Counted from the first letter of the stretch, positions 33,226 through 42,148 are shown. The stretch: DNA of 64,000 bases from Gramella sp. MT6 (GCF_019357415.1 NZ_CP048410.1:1054001-1118000), one strand, 5' to 3'. A program made the numbers and translations. Notes: generated by a model not told the origin, from the sequence alone.

Positions 33226-36200
33226 ATGGGGAATTTTGGGCTGGTGCAGCAAAAATTGGAAGCTTTTATTAAAAAGTATTATCTCAACCTAATACTTAAA
33301 GGGAGCATACTGTTTTTGGCTACCGGACTTCTTTATTTTCTGTTGGTAATAGGTTTGGAGTATTTTCTATGGCTTTCAACAACGGGTAGAAGTATTCTCT
33401 TCTGGTTATTCGTCTTGGTAGAAGTTCTGCTGCTCTTTAATTTCGTCGGGATTCCTTTGTTCAAACTTCTTAAGATCTCCAAAGGGATTGATGAATACAA
33501 AGCCTCAAAGATCATTGGAAAGCATTTTCCAGAAGTGAACGACAAGCTTACGAACTTACTTCAGCTAAAAAACAATTCGCGACAAAGTGATCTTTTGCTA
33601 GCTAGTATAGATCAACGTTCCCGGGAACTTACTCCCGTTCCATTTTCTGGAGCTATAGATCTAAAAGAAAATAAAAAGTATCTACGTTTTGTGGTTCTGC
33701 CATTATTGATCATTCTAGGTTTGTTTGCTGCCGGAAAAGCCGAGGTGATCACCAAAAGTTTCAGCAGGATCTCAGACTATAATACTACTTATTTAAAACC
33801 CGCACCTTTTCAATTTCTAATTCAGAACAATGAGTTGGAAGTAAGGGAAGGGGAGCCCTTTAAATTGCAAGTGAGAACTGTTGGAGATTACAACCCTGAA
33901 AGCGTGCAAATCCTTCTTGATGGAAATGAAAATTTTATGAAACAGACTGCACCCGGGATTTTCGAATATACAATTTCGGGAATGTCAGAGGACATAGAAT
34001 TTCAGCTAAGGTCTAACGAGGTTTCTTCAGGAGAGTATAAAGTTGAAGTGATCAAGGTTCCCAAATTATTGAATTTTGAAATGGATCTTGATTATCCTTT
34101 ATATACAGGTTTAAATGATGAAAAACTTTCAGGAACAGGAAATATCACCATTCCTGAAGGCACTATTATCAACTGGAATTTTAATACCAGGAATACTGAA
34201 TATATCAACTTTAAAATTCCAGATTCTGCTATTCAGGTTAGAGCACAAAATAATCAGGCTAATTTGAAAAGAAAATTAGTTTCTAACCTTAACTATTCGG
34301 TAAGTGCTTCCAATAATCTAGTTAAGGATTTTGAAAATCTGGACTATTCGGTCAGAGTAATTAAAGATCAATATCCGGAGATTAGTGTTATTTCAGAAAG
34401 GGATAGTTTAAATACTGATATTCAATATTTTAAAGGTGAAATTTCGGATGATTATGGGTTAAGTAGGCTTGAACTGGTCTATTTTACTGAAGAAACCGAA
34501 GAAAAGCCCAATAGAGTGGCAATTCCGGTTTCGAAGGAGAGTTATGATGAATTTCATTTCAGTTTTCCCGGAAATCTTGAATTAAAGCCAGGGAACAGTT
34601 ATAATTACTATTTCAGGGTTTTTGATAATGACGCCGTCAATGGAGCGAAATCTTCCCGTTCGGCTACATTTTCTTATCGAGAAAAGACAATGGAAGAATT
34701 GGAAAATGAACAATTGCAAGAGCAGAATGACGCCATTAAAAATATCGGGGAGAAATTAGAGGAGTATGAAAAATCTGACGAGGAGTTAAAGGAGATCTCT
34801 AAACTTGAAAAGGAAAAAGAGGAACTTAATTATAACGAAAGAAAAAAGCTGGAGGAGTTTTTAAAGCGACAAAAGCAGCAAAATGAAATGATGAAAACCT
34901 ATTCTGAAAAGCTGGAAAAAAGTTTTCAGAAAAATGATGATCAGGAAAATTCTCCGATGGAAGAAGAATTAAAAAAGAGGTTGGAAAATAATGAAAAGCG
35001 ATTGGAAGCAAATGAAGAATTGTTGAAAGAGCTGGAAGAATATTCTGAAAAGATCCAGAAAGAAGATCTTGGAAAAAAACTAGAGGAACTATCAAAACAA
35101 AACAAAAATAATCAGAGGAATCTAGAACAACTTTTAGAACTGACCAAACGCTATTACGTAGAAGAGAAAAAACAAAAATTGGGTCGCGATCTTGAGAAGC
35201 TTTCAGATGAACAGGAAGAACTTTCAGAAAAAGCAGATGAAAATAATACCGAGAAGCAAGAGCAAATTAATGAGGATTTTGAAAAGTTCAGAGATCAAAT
35301 GGATGAACTTGAGAAGGAGAATGAAAAATTAAAACAACCTCAGGAACTGGATAGGGAAGAGGTAGAAGAAGAAAGTATTAAAAAAGATCAAAAGGAGGCC
35401 ACCGAAAGTTTGCAACAGAATAATAAACCTCAAGCAAAACCAAAACAAAAGGATGCTGCCAAGAAGATGAAACAAATGAGCCAGCGGATGCAGCAATCTT
35501 CTATGATGCAACAACAGGAGCAACTTGAAGCAGATGCTGAAACCTTAAGACAGATACTGGATAACCTTATGGTTTTCTCTTTTGAACAGGAGGATCTTTT
35601 AAATGAATTCAAGGTTATACAACAGAGCAATCCAAAATATGCTGGAAAACTTAAAGAGCAGAGTAATCTAAGGGAAAATTTCAGGCATATTGACGATAGC
35701 CTATATATGCTGGCTATGAGAAATCCCATGGTGAATGAGGTCATCACCGATAAGCTAACTAATATAGAATTTGATATAGAAAAGTCCATTGAGAGACTTT
35801 CAGAAAATGAAATTCCACAGGGAACTTCCAGTCAGCAGTATGTTGTTACAGGAGCTAATGATCTTGCAAATTTATTAGATCAAATACTTGGCTCTATGCA
35901 ACAGATGATGGCTAATCCTCAATCTGGAAATGGTAATGGCGGTCAGGAATTTCAACTTGAGGATATCATAGAACAACAGCAGCAGCTTTCAGAAAAGATG
36001 AAAGAAAAGTCTAACGGCGAAAAGGAGCAAAAGCAAGGTCAGCGACAGAGTGAAGGCGAAGGTCAAAGTGGGGAGCTATATGAGATCTATAAAGAGCAAC
36101 AGATGCTACGTATGCAAATGGAACAATTAATGCAGGAGAATGGAATGAAATCTGGCGACGCGACAGTGGAGGAAATGAAACGTATAGAAGAGCAACTGTT

Positions 36201-36471
36201 GGATAAAGGATTTGATCCTGAGACTGCAAGGAGGATGCAACAACTGCAATACGAATTGCTTAAATTCGAAAAGGCACGAAAACTTCAGGGAACCGATGAT
36301 AAACGAAAATCTGAAACCAATAGATTAGAGTATGAGAACGGTCTTAACAATCAGATTGATAGGGCTAAAGAATATTTCAATTCTACTGAAATTTTAAACA
36401 GACAAACCTTACCTTTGCGCCAAATTTACAAAGAGAAAGTAAAGGACTATTTTGGAAAAGGGAGAGATTAA
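33226..36471 (+). CDS. DUF4175-like giant membrane/coiled-coil protein
   Basis: This protein of about 1081 residues resembles the Bacteroidota DUF4175 family. Hydrophobic helices lie near residues 25-45, 55-75 and 150-170. A beta-rich extracytoplasmic region follows (FQFLIQNNELEVREGEPFKL), then from about residue 485 a very long Glu/Lys/Gln-rich coiled-coil. Further along are Gln/Met-rich segments (KMKQMSQRMQQSSMMQQQEQ near 745) and a C-terminal helix repeating LQYELLKFEKARKLQG. It is probably an envelope structural or trafficking protein; the function is unknown. I prefer ATG 33226; an in-frame TTG at 33220 has an AAGGA upstream and is a real alternative. Its end overlaps the ybeY start by 20 bases. 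Confidence 0.85.
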   Translation: MGNFGLVQQKLEAFIKKYYLNLILKGSILFLATGLLYFLLVIGLEYFLWLSTTGRSILFWLFVLVEVLLLFNFVGIPLFKLLKISKGIDEYKASKIIGKHFPEVNDKLTNLLQLKNNSRQSDLLLASIDQRSRELTPVPFSGAIDLKENKKYLRFVVLPLLIILGLFAAGKAEVITKSFSRISDYNTTYLKPAPFQFLIQNNELEVREGEPFKLQVRTVGDYNPESVQILLDGNENFMKQTAPGIFEYTISGMSEDIEFQLRSNEVSSGEYKVEVIKVPKLLNFEMDLDYPLYTGLNDEKLSGTGNITIPEGTIINWNFNTRNTEYINFKIPDSAIQVRAQNNQANLKRKLVSNLNYSVSASNNLVKDFENLDYSVRVIKDQYPEISVISERDSLNTDIQYFKGEISDDYGLSRLELVYFTEETEEKPNRVAIPVSKESYDEFHFSFPGNLELKPGNSYNYYFRVFDNDAVNGAKSSRSATFSYREKTMEELENEQLQEQNDAIKNIGEKLEEYEKSDEELKEISKLEKEKEELNYNERKKLEEFLKRQKQQNEMMKTYSEKLEKSFQKNDDQENSPMEEELKKRLENNEKRLEANEELLKELEEYSEKIQKEDLGKKLEELSKQNKNNQRNLEQLLELTKRYYVEEKKQKLGRDLEKLSDEQEELSEKADENNTEKQEQINEDFEKFRDQMDELEKENEKLKQPQELDREEVEEESIKKDQKEATESLQQNNKPQAKPKQKDAAKKMKQMSQRMQQSSMMQQQEQLEADAETLRQILDNLMVFSFEQEDLLNEFKVIQQSNPKYAGKLKEQSNLRENFRHIDDSLYMLAMRNPMVNEVITDKLTNIEFDIEKSIERLSENEIPQGTSSQQYVVTGANDLANLLDQILGSMQQMMANPQSGNGNGGQEFQLEDIIEQQQQLSEKMKEKSNGEKEQKQGQRQSEGEGQSGELYEIYKEQQMLRMQMEQLMQENGMKSGDATVEEMKRIEEQLLDKGFDPETARRMQQLQYELLKFEKARKLQGTDDKRKSETNRLEYENGLNNQIDRAKEYFNSTEILNRQTLPLRQIYKEKVKDYFGKGRD

Positions 36472-36886
36472 CTTTTTTAGTGAAAATGATTTTAACCTGG
36501 AGCAGGAAAATGATTTTCGAAATTGGGTGGAACGCGTCATAGAATCGGAAAATAAATATGTTGGTGATATAAATTTTATTTTCTGCGACGACAAATACCT
36601 ACTCGATATAAACGTAAAATATCTCGACCATGATACCTACACGGATATTATTAGTTTTGATAATGGGATAGGAAATACTTTACACGGAGACATTTTTATA
36701 AGCACCGAAAGGGTAGAAGAAAATGCTTCAAATTTCAATGTAGATTTTTTAGAAGAATTAAAGCGGGTCGTGATTCACGGCGTATTACATTTTTGCGGAT
36801 ATCAGGATAAATCTGAAAGGGATAAGGAATTGATGCGACGCAAGGAAGAAGAAAAAATCAAATTGTTCCACGTGGAACAATCATAA
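36452..36886 (+). CDS. ybeY: Endoribonuclease YbeY (rRNA maturation)
   Basis: This 144-residue protein has the YbeY fold: INFIFCDDKYLLDINVKYL, TDIISFDNG, HGDIFIS and the metal motif HGVLHFCGYQDK (residues 109-120). E. coli YbeY binds its metal with three His in HGxLHxxGyDH; here His109 and His113 are kept, but the third position (119) is Asp, a form I recall from other Bacteroidota. The enzyme takes part in 16S rRNA 3' processing and ribosome quality control. The last codons (FHVEQ) are written by a parS-like palindrome. The start overlaps the DUF4175 gene by 20 bases. Confidence 0.93.
   Translation: MEKGEINFFSENDFNLEQENDFRNWVERVIESENKYVGDINFIFCDDKYLLDINVKYLDHDTYTDIISFDNGIGNTLHGDIFISTERVEENASNFNVDFLEELKRVVIHGVLHFCGYQDKSERDKELMRRKEEEKIKLFHVEQS
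36862..36881. promoter_or_regulatory. parS-like site 1 (ParB binding), inside the ybeY 3' end
   Basis: TGTTCCACGTGGAACA (36864-36879) is a perfect palindrome, extended to 20 bases by flanking AT and AT. It differs from the classical parS TGTTTCACGTGAAACA by two symmetric changes. It overlaps codons 138-143 of ybeY. A second copy lies just after mnmG. Confidence 0.8.
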
Positions 36887-36902
36887 AAAATTAGATCAGG
36901 AT

Positions 36903-38774
36903 ATGTTCGATAAGCAATATGATGTTATTGTTGTTGGAGCGGGGCATGCCGGAAGTGAGGCAGCTGCTGCAGCCGCAAATATGGGTAGCAAAACCCTTCT
37001 TATAACCATGAATCTTCAAAACATTGCTCAAATGAGTTGCAACCCTGCAATGGGTGGTATCGCGAAGGGGCAGATTGTTAGAGAGATCGATGCTATGGGA
37101 GGTTATAGTGGTATTGTGAGTGATACCAGTGCTATCCAGTTCAAGATGCTTAATAAATCTAAAGGACCTGCTATGTGGAGTCCGAGAGTGCAAAGTGACC
37201 GAATGAGGTTCGCTGAGGACTGGAGGATCAAACTGGAGCAAACACCAAACCTTGATTTTTATCAGGAAATGGTAGCTGGTCTAATTATAAAAAATGATAA
37301 GGTTGTTGGAGTTCGTACCTCTCTCGGGCTTGAAATAATGGCTAAATCTGTAGTATGTACCAACGGTACTTTCTTGAATGGATTGATCCATATTGGAGAC
37401 AAACAATTCGGCGGAGGTAGAGCAGGAGAAAGAGCCGCAACCGGAATCACGAAAGATCTAATCGATGTTGGTTTTGAAGCCGGCAGAATGAAAACAGGAA
37501 CCCCACCAAGAGTAGATGGAAGATCACTGGATTATTCTAAAATGGTGGAACAACCGGGAGATGATATTCCCGGGAAATTTTCATTCTCAGACGAGACCAA
37601 ACCACTTACTAAACAACGTTCCTGTCACATGACCTATACGTCCAATGAGGTGCATGAAATTCTAAAGGAAGGATTTGACAGGTCTCCAATGTTTAATGGT
37701 AGAATTAAAAGTATGGGACCAAGATATTGTCCTTCTATAGAGGATAAAATAAATCGTTTTGCAGATAAGGACAGGCATCAACTTTTCGTGGAGCCTGAAG
37801 GATGGAATACGGTTGAAGTATATGTAAATGGATTCTCAACTTCGTTGCCAGAGGATGTTCAGTTTAAAGCTTTACGTTCTGTAGAAGGATTCGAAAATGT
37901 GAAATTCTTCCGTCCGGGTTATGCTATAGAATATGATTATTTTCCACCTACACAGTTAAAGCATACTTTAGAAACTAAGCTTGTAGAAGGTTTATATTTT
38001 GCTGGACAGATCAACGGAACGACAGGTTATGAAGAAGCAGCCTGCCAGGGAATGATGGCTGGTATAAATGCTGCTTTAAAAGTTCAGGAAAGGGATGAGT
38101 TTATCCTTAAACGTAATGAAGCTTATATAGGTGTTCTTATAGATGATCTAATTACTAAAGGTACAGAAGAGCCATATAGAATGTTTACATCACGTGCAGA
38201 ATACAGAACTTTATTAAGACAGGATAACGCTGATTTCAGGTTAACCGAAAAGTCTTATAATTTAGGTCTGGCATCTGAAGAAAGGATGCGCAAAATGGAA
38301 CAGAAAAAAGATAAGTCTTTTAAATTTGTTCAGTTTTTGAAAGATCTTAGTGTGGTTCCTGAAGAAGCAAATCCGGTTCTGGAGAAAAGAAAATCTTCCC
38401 CAATGAAACAAAGTGATAAGGTCTTTAAAGTTTTTTCCAGGCCACAGATTACGATGGAAGATGTGAAGAATTTTAGTGGGGTAGAGGAGTTCATTTCTGA
38501 AAATGATCTTGATGAAGAGATGATCGAGCAAACCGAAATTCAGGTGAAATATTCTGGATATATCCAAAAGGAAAAAAATAATGCTGATAAACTTAACCGT
38601 TTGGAGGATATCAGAATTCCAAATAATTTTGATTACTCAAAGATCAAATCCATGTCTTACGAAGCGAGGGAAAAATTGAAAAAAGTTCAGCCAACAACAA
38701 TTTCCCAGGCTTCAAGAATCAGCGGGGTGAGTCCAAATGATATTTCGGTCTTACTGGTTTATATGGGTAGGTAA
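36903..38774 (+). CDS. mnmG: tRNA uridine-5-carboxymethylaminomethyl modification enzyme MnmG (GidA)
   Basis: This 623-residue FAD protein installs cmnm5 on U34 of certain tRNAs together with MnmE. It shows the dinucleotide-binding motif VIVVGAGHAGSEAA (residues 8-21), CNPAMGGIAKGQIVREIDAMGG (about 47-68), MKTGTPPRVDGRS and the GQINGTTGYEEAACQG signature near 370, followed by the C-terminal helical domain. The length matches the family. It lies 16 bases after ybeY, and parS-like palindromes sit on both sides, in keeping with the origin-proximal place of gidA in many bacteria. Confidence 0.98.
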   Translation: MFDKQYDVIVVGAGHAGSEAAAAAANMGSKTLLITMNLQNIAQMSCNPAMGGIAKGQIVREIDAMGGYSGIVSDTSAIQFKMLNKSKGPAMWSPRVQSDRMRFAEDWRIKLEQTPNLDFYQEMVAGLIIKNDKVVGVRTSLGLEIMAKSVVCTNGTFLNGLIHIGDKQFGGGRAGERAATGITKDLIDVGFEAGRMKTGTPPRVDGRSLDYSKMVEQPGDDIPGKFSFSDETKPLTKQRSCHMTYTSNEVHEILKEGFDRSPMFNGRIKSMGPRYCPSIEDKINRFADKDRHQLFVEPEGWNTVEVYVNGFSTSLPEDVQFKALRSVEGFENVKFFRPGYAIEYDYFPPTQLKHTLETKLVEGLYFAGQINGTTGYEEAACQGMMAGINAALKVQERDEFILKRNEAYIGVLIDDLITKGTEEPYRMFTSRAEYRTLLRQDNADFRLTEKSYNLGLASEERMRKMEQKKDKSFKFVQFLKDLSVVPEEANPVLEKRKSSPMKQSDKVFKVFSRPQITMEDVKNFSGVEEFISENDLDEEMIEQTEIQVKYSGYIQKEKNNADKLNRLEDIRIPNNFDYSKIKSMSYEAREKLKKVQPTTISQASRISGVSPNDISVLLVYMGR

Positions 38775-38781
38775 TTTTCCA

Positions 38782-38799
38782 ATGTTCCACGTGGAACAT
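38782..38799. promoter_or_regulatory. parS-like site 2 (ParB binding), after mnmG
   Basis: TGTTCCACGTGGAACA (38783-38798) is identical to site 1 and extended by A and T to an 18-base palindrome. It lies between the mnmG stop (38774) and the methyltransferase gene. Confidence 0.8.
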
Positions 38800-38863
38800 A
38801 GCAATTGAATTATTGATTACAGCAGAAAAAAAATATAACACTCAGGTCAAGGATGAGCCAAAA

Positions 38864-39682
38864 ATGGTTTGCAAAGATCATTTGGTAACGGGAGAAGAAT
38901 TTCAGATTTCAGAATATGAAAATGGAATTCTAAGAACAGAACCTGTTCCTTCAGATCTTGGTAAATATTACGAGAGTGATAACTATATTTCTCATAGCGA
39001 TTCCAAAAGCGGTTTACAGGATAAGGTTTATCAACTTGTGAAATCTCACATGCTTTCTAAAAAAGCGAATTGGGTGAGAAGGTATTTTAAGCAGGGGGAT
39101 ATTTTAGATTTTGGAGCGGGTACTGGAGAGTTTTTAAATAAGATGAAAAAGTTCCTCTGGAATGTAGACGGTGTGGAACCAAATAAAACTGCCCGGGACC
39201 TTGCCATCTTAAAAGGCCTGAATTTGAAACCAGATCTTTCTGAACTTAGGATTAAGACATTTGATGTTATAAGTTTGTGGCATGTTTTGGAACATCTGCC
39301 AGATCTAGAAAAAAAGATCCTGGAATTTTATGATCTTTTAAATGAGGATGGTATTTTGATTATCGCGGTTCCCAATCACAGATCTTATGATGCTGAATTT
39401 TATAAAGAGGATTGGGCGGCCTGGGATGTGCCTAGACACCTCTGGCATTTTTCGAGAGCTGGTCTTACGGAAAAATTTTGTGGATTCAATTTTGAGCTGG
39501 TAGATGAAAAACCCTTAAAATTCGATTCTTATTATGTGAGCCTGTTAAGTGAAAAAAATAAAAAATCTTCAACCAATCCTTTAAATGCATTATATCGAGG
39601 ATTTGTCTCTAACCAGAGAGCCAGGCGGAATGGAGAGTATTCTTCTATCGCTTATTTCTTTAAGAAGACACCTAAAACTTAA
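38864..39682 (+). CDS. SAM-dependent methyltransferase (class I)
   Basis: This protein of about 272 residues has a methyltransferase core: ILDFGAGTGEFLNKMKK (SAM loop), VDGVEPNKTARDLA, FDVISLWHVLEHLPDLE and DGILIIAVPNHRSYDAEFYKEDWAAWDVPRHLWHFS in pieces. The last block is typical of Bacteroidota methyltransferases related to the UbiG/surface-glycan type. An N-terminal CKDHLVTGEEF segment with Cys resembles a small zinc-like or substrate-binding module. I start at ATG 38864, since relatives begin just before CKDHLV; a TTG at 38813 would add 17 residues. The substrate is unknown. Downstream is a 211-base gap with only the next promoter. Confidence 0.85.
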   Translation: MVCKDHLVTGEEFQISEYENGILRTEPVPSDLGKYYESDNYISHSDSKSGLQDKVYQLVKSHMLSKKANWVRRYFKQGDILDFGAGTGEFLNKMKKFLWNVDGVEPNKTARDLAILKGLNLKPDLSELRIKTFDVISLWHVLEHLPDLEKKILEFYDLLNEDGILIIAVPNHRSYDAEFYKEDWAAWDVPRHLWHFSRAGLTEKFCGFNFELVDEKPLKFDSYYVSLLSEKNKKSSTNPLNALYRGFVSNQRARRNGEYSSIAYFFKKTPKT

Positions 39683-39844
39683 TTTAAGCCGTTTTCAGAC
39701 GCTTTTACTCTTTTTAACTTGTCATTTATTAACTGTAAACCGGATAACCTCTTAAAAAGCCTAAAAAAGAGTCATTTTTTATAAGTGTATACTATATTAA
39801 ATATAATAACCATAGAATTTTACTATTACTAATAAAAATAAGGC

Positions 39845-39874
39845 TTTGGTAGAAAAAATACTTTTATACATTTG
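39845..39874 (+). promoter_or_regulatory. Promoter of the OmpH-like gene (best -33/-7 match in the window)
   Basis: TTTG at 39845-39848, an 18-base spacer and TACATTTG at 39867-39874 fit the Bacteroidota consensus TTTG/TAnnTTTG exactly. The ATG at 39894 is 19 bases downstream. Confidence 0.8.
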
Positions 39875-39893
39875 CCTTTCAAAACAAAAACTT

Positions 39894-40448
39894 ATGATCA
39901 AAAGATTTATTGGAGTTGCAGCAATTGCAATTATGATGGTTTCATGTAACGAGCAAAAAACTGCTTATGTAGATACCACAAAAATTGTTCAGGAATATAA
40001 AGAGATGAAAGATGTTGAAGCAGAGTTCACATCTAAATCAGATTCAGTTAGACAACAACTTGATTCTGTAGCTCGTGTTTTTCAGCAGGAAGTTCAGGCT
40101 TATCAGTCTGAGATGAATTCTATGTCTGATGCTCAGCGTAAGGAAAAGGAGCAGGAATTAATGCAAAAGCAACAAATGCTTCAGCAGCAACAGCAAATGC
40201 AGAGCAACCGACTTAGAGAGCAAAGTTCTGCCGTTATGGATTCTATCGTAACCAAGATCAAGGATTATGTAAAGGACTATGGTAAAGAAAATAACTATAC
40301 CTATATATTTGGATCTAACGAGAGCGCAAATATCATGTATGCTGAAGAAGGACTGGATATAACTCAGGATATCCTGGATAAACTAAATGAGGAATATGGT
40401 GGTAATGATGCCGTAGAGACTGAAACTCCGGAAGAAGTAGAGGACTAG
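39894..40448 (+). CDS. OmpH/Skp-family periplasmic chaperone-like lipoprotein
   Basis: This 184-residue protein starts with a lipoprotein signal (AIAIMMVSC, Cys18). The Skp/OmpH fold follows: TAYVDTTKIVQEYKEMKDVE, a long Gln-rich helical hairpin (ELMQKQQMLQQQQQMQSNRL near 100), and the closing KENNYTYIFG strand. Skp-like chaperones hold unfolded outer-membrane proteins. The lipid anchor suggests it is tethered to a membrane, unlike soluble E. coli Skp. The start at 39894 is favoured because the longer frame runs through the promoter. A strong terminator follows. Confidence 0.9.
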   Translation: MIKRFIGVAAIAIMMVSCNEQKTAYVDTTKIVQEYKEMKDVEAEFTSKSDSVRQQLDSVARVFQQEVQAYQSEMNSMSDAQRKEKEQELMQKQQMLQQQQQMQSNRLREQSSAVMDSIVTKIKDYVKDYGKENNYTYIFGSNESANIMYAEEGLDITQDILDKLNEEYGGNDAVETETPEEVED

Positions 40449-40467
40449 ATCTAACTTCATATCAAAT

Positions 40468-40500
40468 AAAAAAGCTTCAGAATCATCTGAAGCTTTTTTT
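40468..40500. terminator. Intrinsic terminator after the OmpH-like gene
   Basis: AAAAAAGCTTCAGA, the loop ATCA and TCTGAAGCTTTTTT form a 14-base stem with A- and T-runs on both sides, so it can also stop the convergent doxX/holB transcript. Confidence 0.9.
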
Positions 40501-40518
40501 ATTCTGTTTAATTGGAGA

Positions 40519-40914
40519 TTAACTCAAAATATAAACTCCGAACATACAAACAATAAAATAACCGGTAAGAGTAAATGCTCCGGCATAATCCTTGGCTACT
40601 CTCTGTCCGAATAATAGCATTAATAAAGTGATACAAGACAGCACACAGGTGTAAAGTGCTACATTGGACTCAATACCTGCCAGAATATGGTAAAGGCTTA
40701 AAATAGCCATTAGACCCGTGATGACTTCAATGACTAAAATAATGCCGACCATCAAGGGAACTATTCCTGATAGGATGGTGCCAGAAAAATGATCTTTTAG
40801 CCATCCTGTATTTCCACCCCAGTCTGTAGCTTTATCTATTCCAGATTGCAGAAAAGTGATCAGGATAAAAAGAAGGATGAGGATTTCGGTAAAATTTGAG
40901 GTAATGTTTTCCAT
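40519..40914 (-). CDS. DoxX-like small membrane protein
   Basis: This 131-residue protein has four hydrophobic helices, with FLQSGIDKATDWGGNTGWLKDHF between helices 1 and 2 and ITGLMAILSLY in the third. The pattern is that of DoxX/DUF6326-like quinone-associated or redox membrane proteins. It lies 2 bases after holB and shares its transcript. The function is unknown; nothing in the sequence shows a cofactor ligand set. Confidence 0.72.
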   Translation of the reverse strand: MENITSNFTEILILLFILITFLQSGIDKATDWGGNTGWLKDHFSGTILSGIVPLMVGIILVIEVITGLMAILSLYHILAGIESNVALYTCVLSCITLLMLLFGQRVAKDYAGAFTLTGYFIVCMFGVYILS

Positions 40915-40916
40915 AT

Positions 40917-42074
40917 TTAAGCGGCTTTTTTATGTAAAAATCTAGTTAGTTTTATAGAAAGATCAGTAAGGATTATTTTAGCATTACCGTTCCGTTCTAT
41001 ATGATAAATAGCTTTTTCAAGGGCATCTGTAATTTCCATAATATTATTCCCATGAACAAAAGGAGCGAAATTTTCCAATTTGAATTTTTCAGCAGTAGGT
41101 TCAAGGTAAACCAGGGTTTTGGCCTTATAATTCATTAGAAGAGACTGGCGGAAAAAATCCATACAGTATAAAAGAAAACTTTTTTGGGTTTCTCGCCCAA
41201 GTGCTGCAATTTCTTCACTCCAGGCCACCAGTTCCAAAACAGTAGATTTATTTCCTTTAGCTTTAAAAGCACTTCTTATCCAGCTAATGAACCAGGCTTC
41301 AAATTGTTCATCACCGGCATTCTTTTTTAAAATGTGAGTAGCCTTGGTATAATCTCCATTGGCCTGGTGAGCGATTTTTTTTGCAAGAGATTCATCACAG
41401 CCTTCACGCTCCATAAGTGCTTTAGAAATATCTGCTTCGCTCAAAGGCGGGAAATGCAGACTCTGGCAGCGGGAGCGTATGGTTTGAATAATGTTCTCTT
41501 CATCTTCTGCCACTAGTATAAAAACTGTATTCTTTGGAGGCTCTTCAATGAGTTTAAGTAATTTATTGGAGGCGGCAATATTCATTTTTTCAGCCATCCA
41601 TATGATCATCACCTTAAAACCGCCTTCGTAAGCCTTTAAAGAAAGAGACTTCACGATATCCTGGGCCTCATAAACACTAATTTGTCCCTGTTTATTTTCG
41701 ACCCCCAAATTCTGATACCAGTCATAAAGGCTTCCATATGGATTGTCCTTTACAAAACTTCTCCATTCCTCGAGAAAATGAGAGGAAACAGGGTTCTTTT
41801 TCACTTTTTCGTTAGCAGCTACCGGGAAGGCAAAATGCAGATCTGGATGTGATAAATTTCTGAATTTTAAGTTGCAGCTAGCAGCCTCTTCATTATTGTT
41901 TTCTCCATCTGTATTCTTACACAAAATATACTGTGCATAAGCTATAGCCATAGGCAGAACGCCACTTCCCGGTTGCCCTGTAAAAAGTTGGGCATGTGGA
42001 ATTCGGTTTCTGTCTGCGGTGGTCGTCAGATGATTTTTTATGTGCGGAAGACCAATTACATCGTTAAAAAGCAT
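40917..42074 (-). CDS. holB: DNA polymerase III delta' subunit
   Basis: This 385-residue protein is the clamp-loader delta' subunit: an AAA+-like start (FNDVIGLPHIKNHLTTTADRNRIPHAQLFTG), then KVMIIWMAEKMNIAASNKLLKLIEEPP and IQTIRSRCQSLHFPPL, the SRC motif shared by clamp-loader subunits. The Walker A region reads GQPGSGVLPM, so the Lys-Thr pair is absent, as in delta' proteins that do not bind ATP. I use ATG 42074; an in-frame TTG at 42080 adds two residues. Bases 42078..42085 read TATATTTG on the minus strand, which would make the message almost leaderless. It is divergent from pgk. Confidence 0.93.
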   Translation of the reverse strand: MLFNDVIGLPHIKNHLTTTADRNRIPHAQLFTGQPGSGVLPMAIAYAQYILCKNTDGENNNEEAASCNLKFRNLSHPDLHFAFPVAANEKVKKNPVSSHFLEEWRSFVKDNPYGSLYDWYQNLGVENKQGQISVYEAQDIVKSLSLKAYEGGFKVMIIWMAEKMNIAASNKLLKLIEEPPKNTVFILVAEDEENIIQTIRSRCQSLHFPPLSEADISKALMEREGCDESLAKKIAHQANGDYTKATHILKKNAGDEQFEAWFISWIRSAFKAKGNKSTVLELVAWSEEIAALGRETQKSFLLYCMDFFRQSLLMNYKAKTLVYLEPTAEKFKLENFAPFVHGNNIMEITDALEKAIYHIERNGNAKIILTDLSIKLTRFLHKKAA

Positions 42075-42119
42075 AGGCAAATATAAAATTATATAGGCTT
42101 TATTATCTTCGGAAAAATT

Positions 42120-42127
42120 TATATTTG
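42120..42127 (+). promoter_or_regulatory. -7 box of pgk promoter
   Basis: TATATTTG fits TAnnTTTG, with TTTA 17 bases further upstream as a weak -33. The pgk ATG is 21 bases downstream. Confidence 0.6.
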
Positions 42128-42148
42128 TAAGAAAGCAAAAGCAATACT

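Noticed and set aside
35329..35789. Two minus-strand frames rich in Leu, Phe and Ser in the DUF4175 gene
   Set aside because: They arise from reading the Glu/Lys/Gln-rich coiled-coil backwards and have no family resemblance.
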